From positions 372,001-436,000 of the forward strand of contig NZ_RQER01000011.1 in NCBI RefSeq assembly GCF_004770615.1: a DNA stretch of 64,000 nucleotides, written 5' to 3'. The DNA is from Leptospira langatensis (GTDB lineage: Bacteria > Spirochaetota > Leptospiria > Leptospirales > Leptospiraceae). Below are positions 46,168-55,323 of the stretch, piece after piece. Numbering within the stretch: the first letter of the stretch is position 1; every line of letters begins with the position of its first letter. The notes below the pieces were generated by a model. The model saw only the letters and a list, made by a program, of their open reading frames with translations, did not search any database and had not been told where the DNA came from. Position numbers and translations under genes: made by a program.

Positions 46168-47859
46168 TCAGCTGAGCAATTCCCGGATCGGCATTCCCTG
46201 GCTATTGATAAAATCGGGAAGTCTGTTTCGGATGCCCAAAAATACCAGATAATAGATCTTTCTGAGTATGGGATGGAATAGGATCCTATCTATGAAACGA
46301 TACTTACTTCTCTTTCTTAAATACAGCCTGAAGAAGAGGCCAGCAATCCAGGATGGCCTCGATTTCGGTCGGGAGATCTGAAAACGAAAGGTCTTTGGAT
46401 ACTTCTTATGGAATTCCTTTGCGAGTCGTTTCGTTTCCAAGAATAAGGGAACGTCTTCTTGGTACAAAAGTTTTCTGCAATTCAAGATCAGTTTGAAAGT
46501 CTTGGTCTGGAATCTGGAATCGTAAGGAAGATCTAGCTTCTTAGAGATCCGTTTCATTTCCTCCAAAGAGGAATATGCCTCTTCTCCCAATCGTAAGGAT
46601 TCGGAAGGAGTTGGATTCAATCTGGAATATACAGCGCGGAAAGGATCAGAGACAGTGATCCTGTCCCAAGTAATATGAAGAAGGGTAGGAATACGAACCC
46701 TATGCACATATAGGGTTTGCTTTGCGAAACAAGGATCGTAGAGTAGATCCTCTATTACTTGATCGCTCAATCTTAAAAATCGAATGAACTCGCTCAGATC
46801 CTTCTTTCCGTAGAATTTTTGAATACAATCTTCTACAGTCCAGTTCGGTTCCGTGAATAGTTTCAAGGAAACATAGGAATTCAATTCGTTCCAATAAGAA
46901 GAACCTTTTAAGAACGTAATATTCTTGAAGGAAGACCAGCCTCCCGTCTGTGTCCAAACGCTGATCCCAGCTAGATTCGCTTTTCCTAATAATTGGTCCC
47001 TATAATTCCCGTATTGCCAACCCACGAAACTAGGATATTCTCCGAAGCCTTCATATTCCCTTCTTGCCTGTAATTCCAAGAGTTTCGGTCTTTCATCCGC
47101 AAAGAAGAGTGGATTTAAAGCGAGATGACGGAAGAAGTCTCCTTCTCCGTATTTTAACGAAACGATGAGAGACTTGCTTTGGATGCCTTCGAACACTTTT
47201 TTATAGGTCTTCGGATTCCAGATCAGGTCCCCAATGCTATACGCGCCCAGGGTCCAGGTCCGAAATATTAAGGTTTTATTATGTTTTTCGAAGACCGGTA
47301 GGATCGTTTTTAGGAATTTGTTTGCTTGTTCGGGATCTTTTAGGAGGAGTTTACTTCTAAAATCGCCGGTCACATCCACTCCATCCGATTCACCTATCCT
47401 CAGGATGATGCCTGAGATCTCAGGAAAGGAAGTGAAAACATCGTCCAGTCCGCTTTCGAAGAGAGTAGTGATCTTTTCCAGTTCATTCCCGGTCGCCTTG
47501 GAGATGGATTCGTTTACGGAAAAGAAATCGCTCGTAAGAAAGATCTTTAGATCTTGGGAGACTGCGATCTTGAATAATTTCTTATATTTCTTCCTGTAAG
47601 ATCTGATCTTTTCCGCAAGGTTTTGGGGATAGAAAGGATAATTTGCCAGATAACAAAACTCGTCCAAGCTGATCGCATTGAAACCTAATTTAGAAATTCG
47701 TTTCGTATATTTGGAAAAGGATTCCCGGACTCGTTTATGTTTCTTCCTGGAAGGAAGGGAGGATTTCTCCAGATGGGACAGAGGAGCCTTGGACCAGTTT
47801 TGGGATCTCTTAGAGGACTCTAAGAAGAAGGGAGCCGAACCGTCTACTAAGGTGAGCAT
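46168..47859 (-). CDS. Hypothetical protein, glycoside-hydrolase-like TIM barrel
   Basis: 563 residues without signal peptide. Segments TKRISKLGFNAISLDEFCYLANY, PEISGIILRIGESDGVDVTGD, KTLIFRTWTLGAYSIGDLIWNP, KLLELQARREYEGFGEYPSFVGWQYGNY and LAGISVWTQTGGWS look like the strand ends of a beta/alpha barrel such as the alpha-glucuronidase (GH67)/GH20-like group, with acidic residues (RIGESDG, LDEF) as candidates for catalysis. I cannot name a substrate. The C-terminal third is helical and basic. Confidence 0.5.
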   Translation of the reverse strand: MLTLVDGSAPFFLESSKRSQNWSKAPLSHLEKSSLPSRKKHKRVRESFSKYTKRISKLGFNAISLDEFCYLANYPFYPQNLAEKIRSYRKKYKKLFKIAVSQDLKIFLTSDFFSVNESISKATGNELEKITTLFESGLDDVFTSFPEISGIILRIGESDGVDVTGDFRSKLLLKDPEQANKFLKTILPVFEKHNKTLIFRTWTLGAYSIGDLIWNPKTYKKVFEGIQSKSLIVSLKYGEGDFFRHLALNPLFFADERPKLLELQARREYEGFGEYPSFVGWQYGNYRDQLLGKANLAGISVWTQTGGWSSFKNITFLKGSSYWNELNSYVSLKLFTEPNWTVEDCIQKFYGKKDLSEFIRFLRLSDQVIEDLLYDPCFAKQTLYVHRVRIPTLLHITWDRITVSDPFRAVYSRLNPTPSESLRLGEEAYSSLEEMKRISKKLDLPYDSRFQTKTFKLILNCRKLLYQEDVPLFLETKRLAKEFHKKYPKTFRFQISRPKSRPSWIAGLFFRLYLRKRSKYRFIDRILFHPILRKIYYLVFLGIRNRLPDFINSQGMPIRELLS

Positions 47860-47863
47860 GGGA

Positions 47864-48730
47864 TTATTCCGTCTTTTTCTGGTAGCGTAATGTTTCTATA
47901 CAGGCAGCAAGAAGAATGAACCCTCCTCCCAAGAACTCTTGTTGTCTAGGAACTTCTCCCAGAATAAGCCAAGCAAGGATTGCGGAATATACGGGCTGTA
48001 CAGTAGAAAGGAGTCCTGCGGTCTTTACCTTCATTCGAAATACCGCTTTGATATAAAAGGTATGTCCGATCGCAGTTAAGAAGACTCCTAAGAGAAGGAT
48101 CAGACTCCAGTCTCTTATCGTGGAAAACGTAGATTCGAAGAATAAGATCGGACTTAAGGAAAGGCAGGTGACTAACGTCTGATGGAACATGACCTGAGTA
48201 GAACCGTGATCTGAAAGATATTTCTTAGTGAGAAGGTTTCGGAATGCCATGCAAAGAGAAGAGACGAGTCCCAATATTACGGCGATCAAATATGAATCGT
48301 TTAGATCGAAACTAGGTACAAGGATCCACATCCCGAAGAAAACAAGAAGGGCCATTCCCAAATCCAAGAGCCTGACTCTGGAAGGAAAGAAGAGAGGCTC
48401 TAGTAAAACGGTCCATACAGGATGAGTGAACAGTGTCAAAACTGCGATCGCAATATTTCCGGTTTGCGCGGATGCAAAGAAGGTGACCCAATGCGCCGCT
48501 AGGACAAGGCCCAATCCGAAAGAGATCGCATTATCTTTCTTAGAAGGAAAGAAGAAGGGACGCTTACGAAGATATAGAAAGCCGCCTAGTAGAATAAATG
48601 CAAATAAGGTCCTTCCCCAGTTGATCATGGAAGGGGAGTAAGAAAGAAGTTGCGCGAAGAGAACGTTTCCGCTGATCAGGAGCTGAGAAAGCTGAAATTC
48701 GAGATAAGTTCTAAGTCGATTTTCCTGCAT
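47864..48730 (-). CDS. EamA-family (DMT) transporter
   Basis: About 288 residues from the ATG at 48730 (GGACCTGCCG upstream) or 299 from 48763. Ten membrane helices in two EamA repeats; GLVSSLCMAFRNLLTKKYLSDHG marks the start of the second half and LSTVQPVYSAILAWLILGEVPRQQEFLGGGFILLAA its last helices. A drug/metabolite exporter of unknown substrate. It sits 4 nt before the next gene's stop on the same strand, so the two are probably co-transcribed. Confidence 0.88.
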   Translation of the reverse strand: MQENRLRTYLEFQLSQLLISGNVLFAQLLSYSPSMINWGRTLFAFILLGGFLYLRKRPFFFPSKKDNAISFGLGLVLAAHWVTFFASAQTGNIAIAVLTLFTHPVWTVLLEPLFFPSRVRLLDLGMALLVFFGMWILVPSFDLNDSYLIAVILGLVSSLCMAFRNLLTKKYLSDHGSTQVMFHQTLVTCLSLSPILFFESTFSTIRDWSLILLLGVFLTAIGHTFYIKAVFRMKVKTAGLLSTVQPVYSAILAWLILGEVPRQQEFLGGGFILLAACIETLRYQKKTE

Positions 48731-48825
48731 CGGCAGGTCCAGTTTAGAATCGGCATACGGCAAGAAAAGGAATTCCTAATATCTGATCTGGAAATTCAAG
48801 AGTTTGTAATAATCGAAAAAGAGAA

Positions 48826-48862
48826 GGATTTAGACGAAAAGATCTCTTTTTCGTCTAAATCC
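48826..48862 (-). terminator. Terminator after the desaturase gene
   Basis: GGATTTAGACGAAAA (48826-48840) pairs with TTTTCGTCTAAATCC (48848-48862); on the minus strand the stem is followed by TTCTCTTTTTC. It separates the desaturase from the EamA gene. Confidence 0.75.
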
Positions 48863-48884
48863 GGCAAAGATAGAGGTGGATCGT

Positions 48885-49952
48885 TTACGTGAGCAATGCT
48901 TCCTGATTTCCCAATCGATTGGCTCTAAAGATACTTCCGAAATCGTTGAATCGGATCCCATATCTCTTCATGGCTGGATGCACGAAGGGTGCAACTGCTT
49001 GGCGTAGATAAAAGGGTTGGTTCACGACGAAATGGTGGATGCCATGAGTGCTCCCGAAATTGAAACAGAACAGGTGCAGAGGAAATAAGAACCAACGATT
49101 CAATATTTGGGTTTGGTCGTGGAGTCCCTTCACATCTCCGTAATAATGCATATTCGAAGAAACGATCTGAATGCTAGTCTGACGGATCCAATTCGGGATC
49201 GTATAAACCACCGCAGCGATATTCAGAAAATGGCGAATAGAATCCAACCAAGCAGGAACTTCTACGGGTTTTCCTAAGAGTTCGTTCCCGATATAGAACA
49301 AATTAATAAATAAGAAATTGTACCAAAGATGATAGAAGATCACGAGATAAGGCCAACTGGATCGGGTGATCTCACTTCTCTTGAACTTAGGAGCCTCTCT
49401 TCTCAGAATATGAGCCTGGAATAAGAAGGACATATTTCCGTCTAGCATGGTAATGAATCTCTTCCAACCGAATTTCATTCCGTTTCCGATAAGACGCTCT
49501 TCGATATCCTCTCTATGACCGGAAACCTTATGATGAAGAGTGTGGATCATTCTTCTATACCAAGGACTGACAGTGTTTCCTCGGAAGATCCAAACGGTCC
49601 AGAACATGAGGTTTTGGATCCTGAGATTATCCTTATAGTACAGATTATGGATCAGGTCGTGCTCTATTTCGTGCAAGAGAGAAGCAAGAACTCCGTTTAC
49701 AACGATGCAGGCCCATGCTGGTATGATGCCTGCGATGTATAGACCGGCGAAGAGGATCATTCCGGAAGCGGAACCCAGAGTGATTCCAAGACCCAAAGCG
49801 TCCTGGTGTTTTAAGAATCCGAATTTTTGGCGCAATTTCTTGTCGCGTAAGCGGATCCATTTCATGATCCGTTTACTCTTCTCTTTAGAAGAAAGTCTTT
49901 GGTAAAGTTTGGTTGGAACCTGACTCGTCTGTCTTTCTGCAATGGCGATCAT
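48885..49952 (-). CDS. Membrane fatty acid desaturase
   Basis: 355 residues from the ATG at 49952, chosen for the strong CGGAGGAAACCG ribosome site; the frame runs 10 codons further. Three histidine boxes typical of di-iron desaturases: HEIEHDLIHNL, HTLHHKVSGHRED and THGIHHFVVNQ. About four membrane helices. It inserts a double bond into membrane acyl chains or a related lipid, using reduced ferredoxin or cytochrome; position of the bond is unknown. Confidence 0.9.
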   Translation of the reverse strand: MIAIAERQTSQVPTKLYQRLSSKEKSKRIMKWIRLRDKKLRQKFGFLKHQDALGLGITLGSASGMILFAGLYIAGIIPAWACIVVNGVLASLLHEIEHDLIHNLYYKDNLRIQNLMFWTVWIFRGNTVSPWYRRMIHTLHHKVSGHREDIEERLIGNGMKFGWKRFITMLDGNMSFLFQAHILRREAPKFKRSEITRSSWPYLVIFYHLWYNFLFINLFYIGNELLGKPVEVPAWLDSIRHFLNIAAVVYTIPNWIRQTSIQIVSSNMHYYGDVKGLHDQTQILNRWFLFPLHLFCFNFGSTHGIHHFVVNQPFYLRQAVAPFVHPAMKRYGIRFNDFGSIFRANRLGNQEALLT

Positions 49953-50097
49953 CGGTTTCCTCCGTTTGTTTTCAGATACCATATCTTACGGAAGATTTCG
50001 GTATCCGTCGTCCCAATTGATCGAATGCCACCCGCTTACTTGTCTCATTCTATAAACATCTACTCTGGGACTCGAGGCGAGGTCGATCGGTTAGATA

Positions 50098-51249
50098 TCA
50101 AACTGGTTCGCTGCCTCTGAATTGAGAAGGTGTCTTGCCTGTATGTTTTTGAAATGCCCTATGGAAGGAGGATTTGGTTGCAAATCCGACTGCGAACGCG
50201 ATATCCAAGACAGAACGATCCGGTTCCTTTTGGAGAAGTTCACAAGCCTCTTTGATCCTATAATCGTTTACGAATGCGGAGAAGTTGATCCCGAGTTCCT
50301 GGTTGATCAACTCCGATACTTGGTGGGTAGAAAGTGCCAGCTCGTCGGCAAGATCAGCCAGACTTAGCTCCTCGTCCCGATAGAGTTTGTCTCTCTCCAT
50401 GAGCTGTTTTAGATTTTCGCGAAGCGCGTTTCGGTCCACTCCGAGAAGAAGAGAACGTGTATATTTCTGTCTCGCAGCCTCGCTCACTTCTTGCAAGGTT
50501 TGGAAGAATGCGGGCCGTTTATGCCCGATCAGATAGGCGAGGCAAAGGCTGAGTCCCATCATGGCTGAGCAACCCAATAGGGAAAGAGGGGATTTAGAGG
50601 CTAAGAAGAAGGCTCCGAATGCCATGTTCGCGAAGGTGGCAATCACCATGAATAGAAGGATCCTTGCGGTCCATTCTTCTTGTAGGATCTCCCACCGGAA
50701 TAGATCCCAGCTTCCCCAAATGATAAGCCAGATATAAAACCCGAGGTTAAGAAGAGGAAGCAGAAGAAGGATCTCCCCCTCATTCCAACCGGTCTGGGTC
50801 ATGAAGAGAGTGATCTTATCCACCATATAAGAAACAGGAAGAATAGAGATCGCAGCTAAATACACGATCCAAACCAATATGGGCAAAACCAGATGCTTAT
50901 TGGAAAGTCCTAAGAAACCGTTCTTGTCGGAGTCTTGGTCCTGGCTCACTCTGTGGATCCCAAATAAAATCGGTCCTGTAGAAGCGATGAGAGGCAACTC
51001 CGCCAGGGAAATCCTGGGAAATTCCCTGTATTCGCCAGAAACTAGGAGCAGAAAGCAAGCCTGCAATAAGCCCATTTGGAAGAAAAGAAGTGCTAGTAAT
51101 CGGTTCAGGGAAGTCTTCTTCTCCATGACCAATTGCCCAAGGGACATTAGGATCCCCAGAGCCGCTCCGAACTGAGTGATCCCCCAGAAGATCAGGAACC
51201 AGGGGTTTGCGTTGTCGTAACTTTGACTCAGGAGTCCGGGATTGGGCAT
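50098..51249 (-). CDS. Membrane-associated AraC-family regulator
   Basis: 383 residues. About seven hydrophobic segments in the first ~240 residues (FLIFWGITQFGAALGILMSLGQL and others) and a C-terminal AraC DNA-binding region (ADLADELALSTHQVSELINQELGINFSAFVNDYRIKEACELLQ; SVLDIAFAVGFATKSSFHRAFQKHTGKTPSQFR). The regulator is therefore held in the membrane and probably senses an envelope or lipid signal. It may act on the desaturase gene 116 nt downstream. Confidence 0.88.
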   Translation of the reverse strand: MPNPGLLSQSYDNANPWFLIFWGITQFGAALGILMSLGQLVMEKKTSLNRLLALLFFQMGLLQACFLLLVSGEYREFPRISLAELPLIASTGPILFGIHRVSQDQDSDKNGFLGLSNKHLVLPILVWIVYLAAISILPVSYMVDKITLFMTQTGWNEGEILLLLPLLNLGFYIWLIIWGSWDLFRWEILQEEWTARILLFMVIATFANMAFGAFFLASKSPLSLLGCSAMMGLSLCLAYLIGHKRPAFFQTLQEVSEAARQKYTRSLLLGVDRNALRENLKQLMERDKLYRDEELSLADLADELALSTHQVSELINQELGINFSAFVNDYRIKEACELLQKEPDRSVLDIAFAVGFATKSSFHRAFQKHTGKTPSQFRGSEPV

Positions 51250-51706
51250 GGCAGGGAGATTTCAGGAGCAAAATCCCTCTGTCAAGAATTCCCTTGGGTG
51301 CTTCCTGGAGAAGAGAAAGGGAAATTTTCTGTAGTATCTTCGACAGCCAGTTCCCTCTCCCTTTCTGATAGAACAAAATCTAGAATAAATTATATATATC
51401 AAATGTTCCATAAAAAGATCTGGGTGATCTAAAATTCTATTCTAAAAATCAAAAGAGAAGATCTTAAAAAGATCCCTTTCGTCCCAGGTCCCAAAAGATA
51501 GATTGAGACTTTTTTGGGACCAGAGGAATCGTTGGATAACAATTGTTATCTTAAGAGTGACTCTCCGAGGGACCGGAACTTTTTTGGAACCTTCCCCGAT
51601 TTTTTTCGTAATCCCTTAGAAATATAAGCCTGATATAAGAATACTTTATGTAGCGATCGCTATGCTGTGCCTACCTTCTGGAAACAGGGTGGGGCGAGCT
51701 AAAAAG
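51250..51706. other. Intergenic region before the giant lipoprotein genes
   Basis: 457 bases. Contains ATATATCAA (51394-51402), an inverted repeat GGTCCCAAAA (51487-51496) / TTTTGGGACC (51512-51521), two near-identical tracts ACTTTTTTGGGACC and ACTTTTTTGGAACC about 70 nt apart, and a perfect 16-bp palindrome GATAACAATTGTTATC (51535-51550). This is dense for non-coding DNA and suggests a regulated promoter. I see no gene in it. Confidence 0.6.
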
Positions 51707-54700
51707 ATGATCAGAAAACAAATCTATATTCTATTGGCGTTTTGTTTGGCCTTGGGCTGCCAACCTCATGACGATAAAACTTCAGCGGATACGTTTTCGG
51801 ATAATATCAATTACAATGGAGTTCGTTTATTTAATATCTTTGATGATTATCATTCCATAAAAGCCGGCTTCAATAGCCTGCAACCTATTTACTTCAACGA
51901 TAGACTCGAGTCCTCTATGACTATTCCATATAGAGAGGATATCGTGGGCTTCTTAAGGGTCTCCGGAGACCTTCTACTAAAACCGCAAGCCCATGTTCGC
52001 CAGTCTTTGGTCCGAGTTCATTCTCTCTTGGATCGTGTGGATAACGCTCCCAACTCAGCATTCGATACTCTACAACCTTGGCTAGAAAGATTGAGAGTGT
52101 ACGACAAACCTGTTTTAAGGAACCTTTCCCCCATCAGTCAGGACGCCTTAAAATATATGTATGCGACCTATTCCAAGGACGCGATGAAGACCAAGTTCGA
52201 GGAACTTTCTTCTATATTAAAAGATCCTGAAATTAAAGTACTGTTCACTGAGCTGGAAGACGTTTTAGACAAGGGGATCAACCAGAACTCGAATGCAAGA
52301 AATGCGATCAACGGTCTACTGCAGGGAATGGTGGACCCTAGTATGATCGCAGACAGAGTGATGAAGGAGAAGATCATACAACTCATCTCCGCCGTCGGAA
52401 AATCCTTCCGCCAAAGAGCAGGTTTCAGCGACGCTAAGTCTTCCGAGACTGTCTTAAAGAACCTGGTTGTTAATTTAGAAAAATATTATACGAATGGCGG
52501 AGAGATCTACTCGGATCCTGCCTTTGCGGATTATAGGGACGCTACTTATCCTACCGAGTTCGCTACCGTTCTTACGGAAGCTTTCCGTTATCTTCGACCG
52601 ATGCTTGGAAGAGGAGGGAATTTCACTTCGGATCCGAATGTGATCCTCTCTCTGGAGATGGCTAAGAATTTTGCTAAGTTCGATTTTGCTTCCGCTGTGT
52701 CAGGCGTAGACTTCTCCTTAAGGGAATTGATCCGTTTGGATTCTTTGGGAAGAGACCGTGTAAACGATACAAGTAGTAGTCCGATCACCGCCTTAGAATC
52801 CCTTATGTTCATCCTGACCTTGTCGGATACCTACGGATTTCGTTGGGAGAATCCCGCGGACACTTCTATGATGAGACTGGAACCGAACGGCTCCGGGAAC
52901 GGCGGTCCTATGACTGGTGGAGTTCTGACTGTAGGGGATAGTATTTATTCTCTTGGTTCGGCCATGACCGGAAGTCTTGGGATCAAGTCCTTCATGAGCC
53001 AAAGTTCTGCGGATGGGGCCGTTTTTAAGAATGCGGATCCAAGCACTCCTACTGCTCTTTCTATCGGGATCAATACTCCTACTCTTACTCTTTTAGAAGC
53101 TCCCGATCCGAGCATTATTCCTGCGGCAAGCGATCCTGTTTATACTAAGACGATTCCGTTTATTATGAAACTGATCCGCACCGTCCTTATCTCCGGAGGC
53201 GGCCCTTACTATAATAAGAATCGTACCGATTCGAACGGAAATATCTACACGATCGATGGGAAATTGTATAGGGATTCTAACGGAACAGACCTGATCTATC
53301 AGGATAGTTGGAACAGTTCCGAGTTCAGGATCAAGGTCTCTAATACTTCTAACGGAGCCTGCAATAGCACAAGCCTTTGTAAATGGGTAGGCCCTGGAGG
53401 AAGAGAGACAAACGCGAATTATGCGAATAACTCATTTACGCAAGTAGCTTCCGGCGCGAACGCTTCCGGTACTAAGGGTTGGAGCATTCCTGTTTGGGAG
53501 ATCGCTAAGGACAATGCGGCGGAAAGAGCACTCAATTCCGACGAAGAAGTAATCTATAAGAATTTCCAATGGCTATTGCATGAGAAGAGAATGGTGGCCG
53601 TGATTCCACTCAGGGCTTCTTTAGGCTCCGGGGTTCCGTATAAGATGGCGGCTTACGTGACTCTGATCGCGAACGGTCTCACTGGTCTTATGAACGCGGT
53701 CCCTATTCTTCAGGACGGAAGCAATTGCACGGATAAGATCAATGGGATCTGGAGACTAAAGAATACATACTTAAAGCCCGGATGTGCTTCTTCTACCCAA
53801 CCGAATTTCAGACAACCAGGGATCCCAGTTTTGCAAGAAAATTACTCCGATATTCCAGGGGACAGTATGTTCTATCTGGAAGCTTGGGATTACGGTACCT
53901 CGGGCAGTGGTTCTCTGACCTTCAATAGTTTGGGAGATGCATCCGTTTACAGTATCTTCTATCCTCCCACTTCTTCTTATGGTGTGATCCCTCAATCTAT
54001 TGCTGCGAATTTTGGAGTCATGGAAAGACTTTCCTTTCTCACCGATAGCAAGGTGCTTCCTTCCGGAGCGAATGTATCTTATGGAGTCTCCGTAGAAGAT
54101 GCTTGGGGTCAGAGAAACAAACTTCTTCCTTTGATCCTTTCTTTGGCTTGGACTTTGGACGACCAAGCAAGTGCTAGCTTGAACAAGAATCCATTCCAGA
54201 TATTGACCGGTTTAAGTGCCGCTTTGACCAGACCGCTTCTGGCTCGGATCACGGATACGGAAACCGGTTCCGGAAATCGCCAGATCGACGTCGTGAAGAT
54301 CATCAACTCGGATTCTGCGGTGAGAAGTAACTCTGCAGGTCCTGACGAGTATTATTTCCGTTATCTAGATCCTATCACTAACAAGCCTGTTCGTTCTCCT
54401 CTATCCATTCTCGCAGAGAATGATAGAAGATACCAAGACGGTCTGCTCAATCTAATGTCTCGCACGGATCTTCTTTCTACCTTTGTGCAAATGCTTGCAG
54501 AGATGGGAAAACCGGAAAGAGCGAGCGGTGCGCTTCTTACATTCCAATCCATTGCGGATCTACTGGGAGAAGTCAAACTCGCGAACGAAAGTCCAACCGC
54601 GATCCAATACAATTTAGAAGCATATCTGGGAGAAGTTCGGGATATGCTAGCTGTATTTCCGGATTCTCGCGTCTCAAATATCTACGATCCGGAATGGGAC

Positions 54701-55276
54701 CGATTGGGAAACTGGGCCGTGCGTATCCGGGATTATTTCGACCCGAGTTCCGTTTATAGTCTGATCCCGACTATCGACTTCTCCATGGACATGATCATAG
54801 ATAATGTCCCAACGACTGCACAGTTGTCTTCTATCCTGGATCTTTTAGGAAGCATCCTGAGAGATGGGAGCACGAATACTCAAGATTACTTAATTACGAC
54901 TTTATTAAGTGTGGATACTGCCGATCTTGCCTCCGTTTCCGCTCCGAATGCGAGAAGCGTGGTAGGAGTTCTTATGGGGATCGTTAAGAGCGGGGAATTC
55001 TATTCCTATCTGGAAGCGGACATGAAGACTCCTTATTCCATTAAGGCGATCTTCAGCGATACTAAGAGACTCTTAATGTCGAAAATGATCCAGACAACGA
55101 AAGAAGATAATACTTCCTTAATATATACCGCAGGTGTGCTTATGGGGATATTTGCCGACCTAACGGAAACAGGTAAGAAGGAGTTTCCGGACGGTTTTGT
55201 TTTTTACGACAGGTTTAATAAAGATGAAAATTCGGACACCTACTGGGATAGGTTCGTCACGATTTTTACCCGGTGA
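51707..55276 (+). CDS. Very large hypothetical lipoprotein
   Basis: 1189 residues from the ATG at 51707; an upstream frame to 51662 has no signal peptide. YILLAFCLALGCQ gives a lipobox Cys at about 18. The N-terminal third is helical (repeated LxxLxxxL patterns), the middle (~400-800) is Ser/Thr/Asn/Gly-rich and contains Cys pairs (NGACNSTSLCKW; NCTDKINGIW...GCASS), the end is helical. No domain was recognised. It is directly followed by another giant lipoprotein gene (overlap or 47 nt depending on start), and both belong to one transcript. Confidence 0.75.
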   Translation: MIRKQIYILLAFCLALGCQPHDDKTSADTFSDNINYNGVRLFNIFDDYHSIKAGFNSLQPIYFNDRLESSMTIPYREDIVGFLRVSGDLLLKPQAHVRQSLVRVHSLLDRVDNAPNSAFDTLQPWLERLRVYDKPVLRNLSPISQDALKYMYATYSKDAMKTKFEELSSILKDPEIKVLFTELEDVLDKGINQNSNARNAINGLLQGMVDPSMIADRVMKEKIIQLISAVGKSFRQRAGFSDAKSSETVLKNLVVNLEKYYTNGGEIYSDPAFADYRDATYPTEFATVLTEAFRYLRPMLGRGGNFTSDPNVILSLEMAKNFAKFDFASAVSGVDFSLRELIRLDSLGRDRVNDTSSSPITALESLMFILTLSDTYGFRWENPADTSMMRLEPNGSGNGGPMTGGVLTVGDSIYSLGSAMTGSLGIKSFMSQSSADGAVFKNADPSTPTALSIGINTPTLTLLEAPDPSIIPAASDPVYTKTIPFIMKLIRTVLISGGGPYYNKNRTDSNGNIYTIDGKLYRDSNGTDLIYQDSWNSSEFRIKVSNTSNGACNSTSLCKWVGPGGRETNANYANNSFTQVASGANASGTKGWSIPVWEIAKDNAAERALNSDEEVIYKNFQWLLHEKRMVAVIPLRASLGSGVPYKMAAYVTLIANGLTGLMNAVPILQDGSNCTDKINGIWRLKNTYLKPGCASSTQPNFRQPGIPVLQENYSDIPGDSMFYLEAWDYGTSGSGSLTFNSLGDASVYSIFYPPTSSYGVIPQSIAANFGVMERLSFLTDSKVLPSGANVSYGVSVEDAWGQRNKLLPLILSLAWTLDDQASASLNKNPFQILTGLSAALTRPLLARITDTETGSGNRQIDVVKIINSDSAVRSNSAGPDEYYFRYLDPITNKPVRSPLSILAENDRRYQDGLLNLMSRTDLLSTFVQMLAEMGKPERASGALLTFQSIADLLGEVKLANESPTAIQYNLEAYLGEVRDMLAVFPDSRVSNIYDPEWDRLGNWAVRIRDYFDPSSVYSLIPTIDFSMDMIIDNVPTTAQLSSILDLLGSILRDGSTNTQDYLITTLLSVDTADLASVSAPNARSVVGVLMGIVKSGEFYSYLEADMKTPYSIKAIFSDTKRLLMSKMIQTTKEDNTSLIYTAGVLMGIFADLTETGKKEFPDGFVFYDRFNKDENSDTYWDRFVTIFTR

Positions 55277-55323
55277 GAATGATGAAGAGAAGTTTTTACA
55301 AAGAGATAAGTCGAGGATTGGAA

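Noticed and set aside
51534..51545. GGATAACAATT looks like part of the lac operator
   Set aside because: No LacI or vector sequence nearby; it is half of a perfect palindrome native to this region, so contamination is unlikely.
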